From: Desulfobacteraceae bacterium | GTDB lineage: Bacteria; Desulfobacterota; Desulfobacteria; Desulfobacterales; SURF-15 | DNA length: 13,440 bases | Reading direction: 5' to 3' | Assembly (NCBI GenBank): GCA_003599475.1 | Contig: QZKK01000218.1 | Location: forward strand, 1-13,440 | In this document: one piece after another, positions 7,297 through 13,440 of the stretch | Position numbering within the stretch: position 1 is the first letter of the stretch | Layout of the letters: each line of letters opens with the position of its first letter | Notes under the pieces: generated by a model | Database searches by the model: none | Seen by the model: the letters and a program-made list of their open reading frames with translations, nothing else | What the model was told of the DNA's origin: nothing | Made by a program: the position numbers and the translations under genes

Positions 7297-7312
7297 TGGC
7301 CGCCGCCGGCCA
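7297..7312. repeat. Short GC-rich inverted repeat
   Basis: TGGCCG-CCGC-CGGCCA forms a perfect 6-bp stem with a 4-base loop, 69 bp before the ChaB-like gene. It is not followed directly by a T-run, so a terminator is not well supported. Confidence 0.35.
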
Positions 7313-7381
7313 GTGGTTGGGCTTGTGTCCTCTTTTTCCGGTGAATACATTGTTCTTAAAATCACAGCAGGAGGATTTTCA

Positions 7382-7789
7382 ATGCCAAAGACGACACCAA
7401 GCGGCAGAGTTAAAGATTCGGAGCTTCCCGAAACGCTCAGACGTTCACCCAAAAAGGCCCGGGAGACATGGGCAAAGACGCACGACCGCGCCGTCGAACA
7501 ATACGGGGAGGGGGAACTCGCCCATCGGACTGCATATGCATCGCTGAAGCACAGCTTCGAGAAGGTCGGAGATCACTGGGAGCCGAAGAAGAGACGGGGC
7601 CCAAGCGATCGCCGATCTAAAAAAACAACAGCTCAGAAGCGGCGTGGAGAAGGTGAAACATTCGGCGGCGTTGATGCCGAAGGAAATACGAAGCGCGAGC
7701 TATACGAGCGGGCCAGGAAACTTGGAATAGAAGGGCGGTCAAAGATGTCGAAAACCGAACTTGCAAGAGCCATCGCGAAGAAACAGTAG
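7382..7789 (+). CDS. ChaB-family small basic protein with Rho_N/SAP-like C-terminus
   Basis: This 135-residue, strongly basic, soluble protein carries a ChaB-like domain in residues about 10-65. The hallmarks are the SELPETLRRSPKKARETW opening, the EQYGEG turn and the AYASLKHSFEK helix. Residues 68-90 are a lysine/arginine-rich linker. The C-terminal 40 residues (KRELYERARKLGIEG, then MSKTELARAIA) match the helix-extended-helix pattern of Rho N-terminal or SAP-type nucleic-acid-binding domains. ChaB was named as a cation-transport regulator, but with this tail a nucleic-acid-associated or stress role seems as likely; that is inference. The start at 7382 is set by AGGAGG 7 nt upstream, so an earlier in-frame ATG at 7313 is rejected. 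The membrane-bound EEP protein gene follows 72 bp later on the same strand, also behind an AGGAGG site. Confidence 0.82.
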   Translation: MPKTTPSGRVKDSELPETLRRSPKKARETWAKTHDRAVEQYGEGELAHRTAYASLKHSFEKVGDHWEPKKRRGPSDRRSKKTTAQKRRGEGETFGGVDAEGNTKRELYERARKLGIEGRSKMSKTELARAIAKKQ

Positions 7790-7838
7790 CAGCCACTTGC
7801 CTCGGTTCGACCCAAAGAGTTTCCGGCAATTTCTCTGC

Positions 7839-7844
7839 AGGAGG
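7839..7844 (+). promoter_or_regulatory. Strong ribosome site pointing to a non-ATG start
   Basis: AGGAGG lies 8 nt before an in-frame ATC at 7853 but 17 nt before the first conventional alternative start, TTG at 7862. There is no in-frame ATG or GTG nearby. The spacing favours initiation at ATC. Confidence 0.55.
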
Positions 7845-7861
7845 ATAAAGCCATCCGAAAG

Positions 7862-8926
7862 TTGTGCAATTTGGCATGGTCGGCTGCTGCCTTAATCGTC
7901 GTTGTCTCGACAGTATTGCCATTTATCCGGTCGAAAGATTGGTGGATTCGATGGTTCGATTTCCCTCGACTCCAACTTCTGGCTCTGGGGATGGTGTTAT
8001 TGGGTTTGCAGTTGTTTTGGGGGTTGCGCATGAGCCGACTTCGAGCGGCTTTGCTTTCAATGCTTCTATTATCCATCGGATATCAGGCGTATCGAATATT
8101 TCCATACACGCCGCTTTCCGGTGTACAGGTCAAGAGTGCAAGCGAAGACGGAAACGGAGTCGTCATCCGACTCGTAACAGCCAATGTGCTGATGCACAAT
8201 CGGAGGGCTGAAAAGTATTTACAGATTTTGAAGGAGGCGAAGCCGGACATCATCCTGACCACAGAGGCCGATCAATGGTGGGCGGACCAAATGAATACAC
8301 TCGACCCTTCCTACCCTTACAAGGTGAAATACCCGCTGAGCAATACCTATGGCATGATTCTCCAGTCACGGTTTTCGCTGATCGAACCTTCCGTTCAGTT
8401 TCTCATTGAACCGATGGTTCCTTCCATATACAGCGGTATTCGACTGCCGGGCGGTCATGTGTTTCACTTTATCGGACTGCATCCCCGGCCTCCAGGACCG
8501 ACTGAAAATAAGGATACCACCGAAAGAGATGCCGAGTTGATTGTTACCGGTAATTTCGTAGAACGATCGAAACTGCCGGTTGTGGTTCTGGGAGACCTCA
8601 ATGATGTCGCGTGGTCGCATACGACCACGCTTTTTCAAAAAATCAGCGGCTTGCTTGACCCAAGGATCGGAAGAGGCATGTTCAACACCTACCACGCTGA
8701 TTATTTTTTCATTCGGTTCCCTTTGGACCATATTTTTCATTCCGCTCATTTCGAAGTCATTGAGATGCGTCGGCTGGCGCATATCGGCTCCGATCATTTC
8801 CCGTTTTATACCGCCCTGAGTTTCAAACCTCGAAAGGGTTCATCCGAACAACCGGTTGAAGCGAAACCCGGGGAAAGGGAGGAAGCTGCCGACACTGTCG
8901 AAAAAGCGTTTGAGAAAAAACGCTAA
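7862..8926 (+). CDS. Membrane-anchored endonuclease/exonuclease/phosphatase (EEP) family protein
   Basis: This is a metal-dependent phosphodiesterase-fold enzyme of about 354 residues. Three hydrophobic helices (about residues 5-22, 36-56 and 59-78) anchor it, and the catalytic domain follows from about residue 100, the layout of the YafD/EndoU-like EEP membrane group. The catalytic set is visible: N108 (TANVL), E135 (TTEAD), H207 (GLHPRP), D245 and N247 (GDLND), and the closing D311-H312 (IGSDHFP). The substrate could be nucleic acid, a phospholipid or a phosphoprotein; it is not shown. The tail is charged and probably disordered. I list the TTG at 7862 as a conventional start, but the ribosome-site spacing favours ATC at 7853, which would add a basic Met-Arg-Lys lead before the first helix. 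It follows the ChaB-like gene by 72 bp and is convergent with the aminopeptidase gene. Confidence 0.87.
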   Translation: MCNLAWSAAALIVVVSTVLPFIRSKDWWIRWFDFPRLQLLALGMVLLGLQLFWGLRMSRLRAALLSMLLLSIGYQAYRIFPYTPLSGVQVKSASEDGNGVVIRLVTANVLMHNRRAEKYLQILKEAKPDIILTTEADQWWADQMNTLDPSYPYKVKYPLSNTYGMILQSRFSLIEPSVQFLIEPMVPSIYSGIRLPGGHVFHFIGLHPRPPGPTENKDTTERDAELIVTGNFVERSKLPVVVLGDLNDVAWSHTTTLFQKISGLLDPRIGRGMFNTYHADYFFIRFPLDHIFHSAHFEVIEMRRLAHIGSDHFPFYTALSFKPRKGSSEQPVEAKPGEREEAADTVEKAFEKKR

Positions 8927-8940
8927 CGGCCTCGCCGCTC

Positions 8941-8990
8941 CCAATTCCTGCTGCGCCTGCGGCCGGGCATAGCAGGAAGAAGAGAATTGG
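8941..8990. terminator. Hairpin between convergent genes, possible bidirectional terminator
   Basis: CCAATTC (8941-8947) pairs with GAATTGG (8984-8990), and CTGCT (8948-8952) pairs with AGCAG (8971-8975), with a purine bulge on one side and a GC-rich loop. It sits exactly between two gene ends. On the minus strand a small CGGC-GAG-GCCG stem and then TTTTTT (8920-8915) follow, which would help stop aminopeptidase transcripts. There is no plus-strand T-run. Confidence 0.4.
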
Positions 8991-8992
8991 TA

Positions 8993-10378
8993 TCAGGATG
9001 AAGCGGCTTCCACCTCTCCGATCGTTTTGGGGATGGGTTTTCCGAGGATCCGGCAGCCGTCTTTTAATACCAGCACATCGTCTTCGATCCGGAGGCCGCT
9101 GAAATCGAGGTAGTCGTCCACGCGCCGGTAGTCGATGAATTCTTCGCAGCGCCTTTCCGCCTTCCAGCGGTCGATGAGCCGGGGGATGAAGTAGAGTCCC
9201 GGTTCGACGGTCACCACAAACCCCGGCTCCAGTGCCCGGGCAAGCCGCAGCCAGCGCGTACCGAACTCGCCGCTCCTGTGGATTCGATCCGTATAGCCCA
9301 CGTAGTCCTCGCCGAGCGCTTCCATGTCGTGGACGTCGAGCCCCAGCATGTGGCCGATGCCGTGTGGGAAAAAAAGCGCATGGGCGCCTGCAGCAACCGC
9401 CTCTTCCGGATCTCCCCTCATCACCCCCAGCGTCGCGAGCCCGTGAGCAAGGCATCTGCTTGCGAGTCGATGGATCTTCCGGTATTCGACGCCGGGGCCG
9501 ATCGCCTCGATGGCCGCTTTCTGGGCAGCCAGCACGATCTCATAGATCTCTTTCTGTTTTTCGGAAAACCTCCCGCTCACCGGAATGGTGCGGGTGATGT
9601 CGCCGGCATAATGAAGGGAAGATTCCGCGCCGCTGTCGTTGACGAGAAGGGCGCCCTCGCCCATGAGGCTTCCCCGGTCGGGGTTGTGGAAGATATGCCC
9701 GCGGGTCGTAAAGATGCTCGGAAAGGCCAAGGCGGCTCCCCTCACATGGGCCAGCCCGGCCATTTCTCCTGCAACCTCCCGCTCGCGCAGCCCGGGACAG
9801 GCCCGCTTCATCGCCAGAAGATGCATTTCGCGGGTGATATCGAGGGCGGATTCGATCTCGGCGATCTCGGCCTCAGACTTGATGGAGCGCTGGGCCACCA
9901 CCGCATGGATCAGGGGCTCGGATGCAGACATGCCGGCAGAGACAGGCGGTATCCCGAGAAGCCGGCCGATGGCAAGGATGTTTTCCGGGCGATACGGGGG
10001 GAGAAAGTGGACGATTCTCATATTTCGCTGCGCATTGGAAAGGATCTCCGCCAGATCCTCCATCGCACCGGTTTGCATGACTCCGGCCTTCAGCGAAAGC
10101 TCTTCCAGCGTGGGTCTCGGGCCTGTCCAAACGATGTCGTCCTCGCTTGCGGCCGGGCCGAAGACGATCTCCCGACCCCCGTCGATGTCGATGAGCGCCG
10201 CAAGGCCCGGCGCATCCAATCCCCAGAAATAGAGAAAGGAACTGTCCTGGCGGAAAGGGTAGGGATTGGCCGGAAAGTTTATCGCTGTCTCGCCGTTTCC
10301 GGGAAAAAAGATCAGGCCTGAGCCGATCGCCTCCCTCAAGCGGCGGCGCCTCTCCACATAGGTCTTTTCAGGAAACAT
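8993..10378 (-). CDS. Xaa-Pro aminopeptidase-like metallopeptidase (M24B, PepP type)
   Basis: This 461-residue cytosolic enzyme should remove N-terminal residues that precede proline, using two metal ions. The N-terminal half is the AMP_N domain, with the typical GSGLIFFPGNGE and QDSSFLYFWGL segments. The C-terminal pita-bread domain carries all five expected metal ligands: D248 (NDSGAE), D260 (GDITRT), H343 (HGIGHMLGLDVHD), E392 (VEPGLYF) and E432 (IEDDVLV). The length matches PepP. I start at ATG 10378 because AGGAG lies 9 nt upstream; ATG 10384 is only 3 nt from it, and the more distal frame extension to 10504 has no ribosome site. It is divergent from the lyase operon, with 162 bp between. 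A broader creatinase/prolidase-like activity is the main alternative. It is probably a housekeeping gene not functionally tied to its neighbours. Confidence 0.93.
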   Translation of the reverse strand: MFPEKTYVERRRRLREAIGSGLIFFPGNGETAINFPANPYPFRQDSSFLYFWGLDAPGLAALIDIDGGREIVFGPAASEDDIVWTGPRPTLEELSLKAGVMQTGAMEDLAEILSNAQRNMRIVHFLPPYRPENILAIGRLLGIPPVSAGMSASEPLIHAVVAQRSIKSEAEIAEIESALDITREMHLLAMKRACPGLREREVAGEMAGLAHVRGAALAFPSIFTTRGHIFHNPDRGSLMGEGALLVNDSGAESSLHYAGDITRTIPVSGRFSEKQKEIYEIVLAAQKAAIEAIGPGVEYRKIHRLASRCLAHGLATLGVMRGDPEEAVAAGAHALFFPHGIGHMLGLDVHDMEALGEDYVGYTDRIHRSGEFGTRWLRLARALEPGFVVTVEPGLYFIPRLIDRWKAERRCEEFIDYRRVDDYLDFSGLRIEDDVLVLKDGCRILGKPIPKTIGEVEAASS

Positions 10379-10468
10379 ATTCATATTCTCCTGTTCTGGC
10401 TTCAGGTTCATCCTCTCAATCAACTCGGCCGAGGTCACTCTTCGATTGCTTCGGAAGTGGGAATCATA

Positions 10469-10497
10469 TTGACAGAAATAGAGCATATCCATAAAGA
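10469..10497 (+). promoter_or_regulatory. Putative promoter of the UxaA-like operon
   Basis: A perfect TTGACA (10469-10474) is followed by a 17-bp spacer and TAAAGA (10492-10497), a poor -10. It lies about 45 bp before the first gene of the operon, in the spacer divergent from the aminopeptidase gene. No operator was recognised. Confidence 0.38.
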
Positions 10498-10540
10498 TGG
10501 TCAATGGGAAAGAACATCGAATGGGAGGAGGTCACATTCC

Positions 10541-10855
10541 ATGCACTCGCAAAAAGAACTGGTCGTCATGGATGAAGGGTCGGACAACGTCGGTATCCTG
10601 AAAAAAGAGGCGGTCAAGGGACAGATCATCGAAGTCGATTGTTCGATAATCGGAGACGACATCGAAGTGAAAGACGATATCCCTTTCGGGTTCAAAATCG
10701 CCATCACGGATATCGGTGCAGGAGAACAGATCGTCAAATTCGGCGAAGCCATCGGCATCGCAAGTACAGCGATCCGCAGGGGGCAGATGGTTCACGTACA
10801 CAACGTTGAAGGATTGAGAGGAAGAGGGGATTTAGGGGAATCGTCAGACCGATAA
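10541..10855 (+). CDS. UxaA-family small subunit (SAF domain)
   Basis: This 104-residue protein is the SAF-domain half of a UxaA-type lyase (altronate/galactarate dehydratase and sulfolactate sulfo-lyase family), normally pairing with the large subunit encoded next. The family pattern is clear: DNVGILKK near the start, then FGFKIAITDIGAGEQIVKFG, IGIASTAIRRGQMVHVHN and the closing RGRGDL. As I recall the family, the third element reads G-H-K, with the histidine near the active site; here it is G-F-K, while the HVHN pair is kept. The start at 10541 is fixed by GGAGGAGG about 9 nt upstream, so the open frame extending back to 10457 is not coding. The large-subunit gene starts 26 bp downstream. 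It is cytosolic, with unknown substrate. Confidence 0.85.
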   Translation: MHSQKELVVMDEGSDNVGILKKEAVKGQIIEVDCSIIGDDIEVKDDIPFGFKIAITDIGAGEQIVKFGEAIGIASTAIRRGQMVHVHNVEGLRGRGDLGESSDR

Positions 10856-10881
10856 ACCAAGGCAGCGGCAGGAGAGGGGAG

Positions 10882-12090
10882 ATGGAAAAAGAATTTTTAG
10901 GATACGCCCGTCCGGATGGATCGGCGGGCATTCGAAATCATGTGCTCGTTTTGCCTGTCCAGCGGCAGATGAACATTGTCGCCAAGAAGATTTCCGAAAC
11001 GGTTCCCGGCACCCGGACATTGATCTATCCCGGAGAGCTCGGAAGGCCGCGCAACGATCGGCTCGTCATCTACCGGACGCTGACGGGGCTTGGGCTCAAT
11101 CCGAACACGGCTTCTGTCCTTGTCATCGGCTCCCGCAGGCAGGCAGGATACGATGAGCTGAAGCCCGATCTTATCATCGGCACGATTTCGGCTTCCGGAA
11201 AACGGGTCGAAGTGCTGATGCTTGCCGAAGAAGACGGCTTTTACAACGCTCTGGGAAGGGGGATAAAGATCGCACGGGATATGGTGCGGGAGGCCTCCCG
11301 GACGCTGCGCACCCCCTTCGGGCTCGAGCATCTGATGCTGGGTGTCAAGTGCGGCATGTCCGATTCGACATCGGCCATATGTGGGAACCCGACGGTTGGA
11401 AAAGTCTTCGATGCCCTGATCGGTGCGGGGGGCAGGGCCGTTTTTTCGGAAACCACGGAAGTGATCGGGGCCGAGCATATCCTGGCCAAGCGGGCCCGCA
11501 ACGCCAAGGTCGCCGGCAAACTGTTGGAAGCGGTGAAAAGAACGGAAGAAAAGGCCAAGCTTACCGGTGAAGATATCCGCAAGACCAACCCCATACCCGA
11601 AAATATCGCCGGCGGGCTGACCACCCTGGAAGAAAAGTCGTTGGGTGCAATTGTCAAAGCCGGCACCGCTCCGGTGGAGGATGTGATTCAGTATGCCGAA
11701 CAGATCACAAAACCGGGGCTTTACTTCATGGATGCCTGGATGTCTTCTCTTTCCCTGCCGACCGGATATGCCGCAAGCGGCGCGCACCTTTTCCTCTATC
11801 AGATGGGCGGCCAGGGGGTTCCGGGCCGGGAGTTTCCGGCACCCGCAGTCAGCAGCGGCGTGGTGATCCCGATTATGTATCTGACCGGAAACAGCAAAAC
11901 CTACGAAAGGGCGTGCGATACCATCGATTTCAGCTCGGGTAGCGTTCTGGACGACCTGGAAACCCTGGATGAGGCCGCAGATCGATTGTTGAATGAGATC
12001 CTGACAGTCGCCTCGGGAGCGAGAACCAAGGCGGAAACCATCCGGTTCGACGACCCCATCGAGCTCTACCTTCAGGGGCCGAGCCTGTGA
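10882..12090 (+). CDS. UxaA-family large subunit, divergent hydro-lyase/sulfo-lyase-like protein
   Basis: This 402-residue protein is the catalytic-domain half of a UxaA/GarD/SuyB-type lyase. Recognisable parts are the opening GYARPDGSAGIRNHVLVLP, the central KCGMSDSTSAICGNPTVG (C157, S160, D161), SETTEVIGAEH (E190, E193), and the C-terminal FMDAWMSSLSLPTGYAASGAH. Classical members eliminate water from sugar acids or sulfite from sulfolactate. Several N-terminal family motifs are changed: the cysteine after the first strand is lost (LPVQRQ), the H-x-x-G-C element reads YPGELG, HPN reads NPN, and GLGCE reads IGSRRQ. The domain fold seems intact, so this may be a subfamily with another metal site or chemistry, not a decayed gene. 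AGGAG is 7 nt before ATG 10882. It lies between the SAF-subunit gene (26 bp) and the enolase-superfamily gene (26 bp) in one operon. Confidence 0.85.
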   Translation: MEKEFLGYARPDGSAGIRNHVLVLPVQRQMNIVAKKISETVPGTRTLIYPGELGRPRNDRLVIYRTLTGLGLNPNTASVLVIGSRRQAGYDELKPDLIIGTISASGKRVEVLMLAEEDGFYNALGRGIKIARDMVREASRTLRTPFGLEHLMLGVKCGMSDSTSAICGNPTVGKVFDALIGAGGRAVFSETTEVIGAEHILAKRARNAKVAGKLLEAVKRTEEKAKLTGEDIRKTNPIPENIAGGLTTLEEKSLGAIVKAGTAPVEDVIQYAEQITKPGLYFMDAWMSSLSLPTGYAASGAHLFLYQMGGQGVPGREFPAPAVSSGVVIPIMYLTGNSKTYERACDTIDFSSGSVLDDLETLDEAADRLLNEILTVASGARTKAETIRFDDPIELYLQGPSL

Positions 12091-12103
12091 CAACGGATGA
12101 GAG

Positions 12104-12109
12104 AGGAGG
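12104..12109 (+). promoter_or_regulatory. Ribosome site that selects a TTG start
   Basis: AGGAGG is 7 nt before TTG 12117. The competing GTG at 12087 overlaps the previous stop and has no ribosome site. Starting at TTG gives MRIVELKAYP, the standard opening of enolase-superfamily proteins. Confidence 0.75.
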
Positions 12110-12116
12110 GATACCC

Positions 12117-13253
12117 TTGCGGATCGTCGAATTGAAGGCATATCCGATATCGGTTCCGGTACCGGAGGACCGGCAGGTCAGTCTCGGCATCGGCCGGATG
12201 ATCAAACGGGATGCGGTGGTGGTGCGGGTGAAGACCGAAAGCGGTTTGATCGGATACGGGGAGTCCCACCACGGCCGGTGCCCGGGGGCTGTCGCGCACA
12301 TCGTCAACACCACGCTCCACGATCTAGTGAAAGGAATGGACGCCGCCGACGTGGTGGGGATCTGGGCCCGCATCTACAAGATGCAGCTTGGCAGCCACGG
12401 AATGGGTGCCGCATGCTGCCTGGCCATGAGCGGCATCGACACGGCTCTCTGGGACATCCGGGGCAAGGCGGTCGGATGGCCTATCTACCGGCTTCTCGGC
12501 GGAAGCCGCAGAGCGATTCCCGCATACGCCGGCGGCGTGTCGCTCGGGTTTCAAACCCCCGAATCGCTGGCGGAGGAGGCGGGCGAAAAGGTCGCTTCCG
12601 GCTTTCGGGCGGTAAAATTACGGGTCGGCGACAGCCCCGAGAGGGACATCGAGCGGGTGTCGGCTGTCCGGGAGGCTTTTCCCGCACTTTCCATCCTGAC
12701 CGACGCCAATACCGGTTACACGCTCGATGATGCCCGCCTGCTGCTTCCGGTGTTTGATTCGCTGCGCATCGGATGGCTGGAGGAGCCGTTTCCCGCCCAC
12801 GATTTCCGTGCCTATGCGGCGGCATCGGTCTACGGAACCACTCCGCTGGCACTGGGTGAAAACACCTATACGCGCTTTGAATTCAACCGGATCATCGAAG
12901 ACGGCCATGTCCGGATCCTGCAGCCGGACATCGCGAAAACCGGAGGAATCACGGAAGGCGTGCGGATCGCCGCCGCGGCCTCGGCATGGAAGATCCCGGT
13001 TCATCCCCATACTTCGATTACCGGGCTGAGCATGGCCGCCTCGCTCCATTTCCTGGCCGCGATCGAAAACGGAGGCTATTACGAAGCCGACGTCTCCGCC
13101 TTCAACCCGCTTCGCGATCGGCTGGTAGATGCTTCATTTGCGATCGATTCCGAGGGCTGCATCCGGCCCCCGGAGGGGCCGGGGCTGGGGGTGGAAGTCG
13201 ATGAAGAGTTCCTGATGAAGCACCCGGTCATCGAGGGGGCATCCTACGTCTGA
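12117..13253 (+). CDS. Mandelate racemase-type enolase-superfamily enzyme (dehydratase/epimerase)
   Basis: This 378-residue protein has an N-terminal capping domain and a C-terminal barrel. It should abstract the proton next to a carboxylate, giving dehydration or epimerisation of an acid. The three Mg ligands are at MR-like spacing: D196 (LTDANTG), E222 (WLEEPF) and E248 (LGENTY). The D271-H298 dyad (QPDIAK, then HPHTS) and E317 are also in place, putting it in the mandelate racemase subgroup. The paired lysines K-x-K of the second strand read K167-L-R169, so the usual catalytic lysine is replaced by arginine. TTG 12117 is taken as start because AGGAGG is 7 nt upstream. It is the third gene of the UxaA-like operon, with which it probably shares a pathway, perhaps acting on a sugar acid or hydroxy acid; the substrate cannot be read from the sequence. 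Confidence 0.88.
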   Translation: MRIVELKAYPISVPVPEDRQVSLGIGRMIKRDAVVVRVKTESGLIGYGESHHGRCPGAVAHIVNTTLHDLVKGMDAADVVGIWARIYKMQLGSHGMGAACCLAMSGIDTALWDIRGKAVGWPIYRLLGGSRRAIPAYAGGVSLGFQTPESLAEEAGEKVASGFRAVKLRVGDSPERDIERVSAVREAFPALSILTDANTGYTLDDARLLLPVFDSLRIGWLEEPFPAHDFRAYAAASVYGTTPLALGENTYTRFEFNRIIEDGHVRILQPDIAKTGGITEGVRIAAAASAWKIPVHPHTSITGLSMAASLHFLAAIENGGYYEADVSAFNPLRDRLVDASFAIDSEGCIRPPEGPGLGVEVDEEFLMKHPVIEGASYV

Positions 13254-13291
13254 CCCGGGGGCAGGTAAGATTCATTCTTATAGATTGTTCG

Positions 13292-13322
13292 GACAAATTT
13301 AAAGTTGAATTTTAAATTTGTC
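13292..13322. repeat. Perfect 12-bp inverted repeat with 7-base loop
   Basis: GACAAATTTAAA (13292-13303) and TTTAAATTTGTC (13311-13322) are exact reverse complements around GTTGAAT. The AT-rich stem is followed by TATTTTAG. It may be a weak terminator for the operon ending at 13253, an operator, or the scar of a small mobile element. Confidence 0.55.
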
Positions 13323-13332
13323 TATTTTAGAG

Positions 13333-13440
13333 ATGGCGAAGCCAGCTAAGCTTTCTAAGTTTGCCTTCTCTGTGTCATCAAAGGTGGCAAATAAGGCTGT
13401 TTTAAGAAATAAACTGAGGCGGAGGGGCTACTCGATTGTT
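13333..13440 (+). CDS. RnpA-like (RNase P protein) short ORF, cut by window edge
   Basis: The first 36 residues of an open frame run off the window. KFAFSVSSKVANKAVLRNK and then LRRRGYSIV match the core of RNase P protein: the strand VS-x-K-V, followed by A-V-x-R-N-x-x-x-R-R. Normal RnpA has about 45 residues before that strand; here there are only about 9, so this is either an N-terminally short member or a fragment. The RRRGY ending is reminiscent, from memory, of RnpA in candidate-phyla bacteria. There is no ribosome site (TTTTAGAG before ATG), the codon use is more A/T-rich than in the operon to the left, and the expected neighbours rpmH or yidC are not seen in the window. Start and status are uncertain. 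Confidence 0.42.
   Translation, partial: MAKPAKLSKFAFSVSSKVANKAVLRNKLRRRGYSIV

Noticed and set aside
7313..7381. N-terminal extension of the ChaB-like protein
   Set aside because: AGGAGG 7 nt before ATG 7382 and the domain start argue for the shorter form.
9278..10321. A 347-codon plus-strand frame opposite the aminopeptidase
   Set aside because: The opposite strand encodes all five M24 metal ligands in frame; this frame has no family signature.
10457..10540. N-terminal extension of the SAF subunit
   Set aside because: It would include the likely promoter; GGAGGAGG directly upstream of ATG 10541 and the family's usual start favour the shorter protein.
10897..12141. A 414-codon minus-strand frame opposite the UxaA-like large subunit
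   Set aside because: Antisense shadow of a clear family member; no motif or ribosome site.

Overview
The window looks like chromosome from an anaerobic bacterium of the Desulfobacterota (former Deltaproteobacteria) type. That reading is an inference from gene content: a corrinoid methyltransferase fusion, a cysteine-rich two-cluster ferredoxin-like protein and a UxaA-type lyase operon. It is supported by the high-GC, AGGAGG-led genes and by low-complexity 'AATTCCAA' intergenic repeats of a kind I associate with that group. No rRNA, tRNA, CRISPR array or intact transposase gene was seen.

Left part (1-4066): a minus-strand pair encodes a GNAT acetyltransferase followed 13 bp later by a membrane sensor histidine kinase, whose C-terminal end runs off the window. 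Divergent from it, behind a recognisable sigma70-like promoter, is a 646-residue protein that joins a uroporphyrinogen-decarboxylase-fold methyltransferase to a B12-binding corrinoid module in one chain, the layout known from CmuA.

Middle part (4080-5999): a more A/T-rich two-gene minus-strand module, a winged-helix protein overlapping a nucleotidyltransferase-like gene. It resembles AbiE-type toxin-antitoxin or phage-defence pairs. Its near-consensus promoter (TTGATA-N16-TATAAT) carries a perfect 12-bp palindrome in the spacer that runs into the -10 box, suggesting autoregulation. The roughly 360 bp beyond it hold no convincing gene, only low-complexity DNA and a possible mobile-element scar.

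Right-centre (6000-8992): a winged-helix plus double 4Fe-4S ferredoxin protein with an extra conserved-looking cysteine set; a 296-bp spacer with AT-rich repeats; then a ChaB/Rho_N-type basic protein followed by a membrane-anchored endonuclease/exonuclease/phosphatase family protein that may start at a rare AUC codon. A hairpin separates this pair from the convergent M24B aminopeptidase gene.

Right part (8993-13440): an Xaa-Pro aminopeptidase-like gene is divergent from a three-gene operon: a UxaA-type SAF small subunit, a UxaA-type large subunit and a mandelate racemase-type enolase-superfamily enzyme. All three keep the family fold signatures but carry substitutions at residues that are normally metal-binding or catalytic. 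This suggests a divergent acid-sugar or sulfo/hydroxy-acid lyase pathway with unknown substrate. After a perfect 12-bp inverted repeat, the window ends inside a short ORF resembling the core of RNase P protein (RnpA). The most interesting candidates are the regulated wHTH/nucleotidyltransferase pair, the motif-altered UxaA/enolase operon and the stray RnpA-like ORF.
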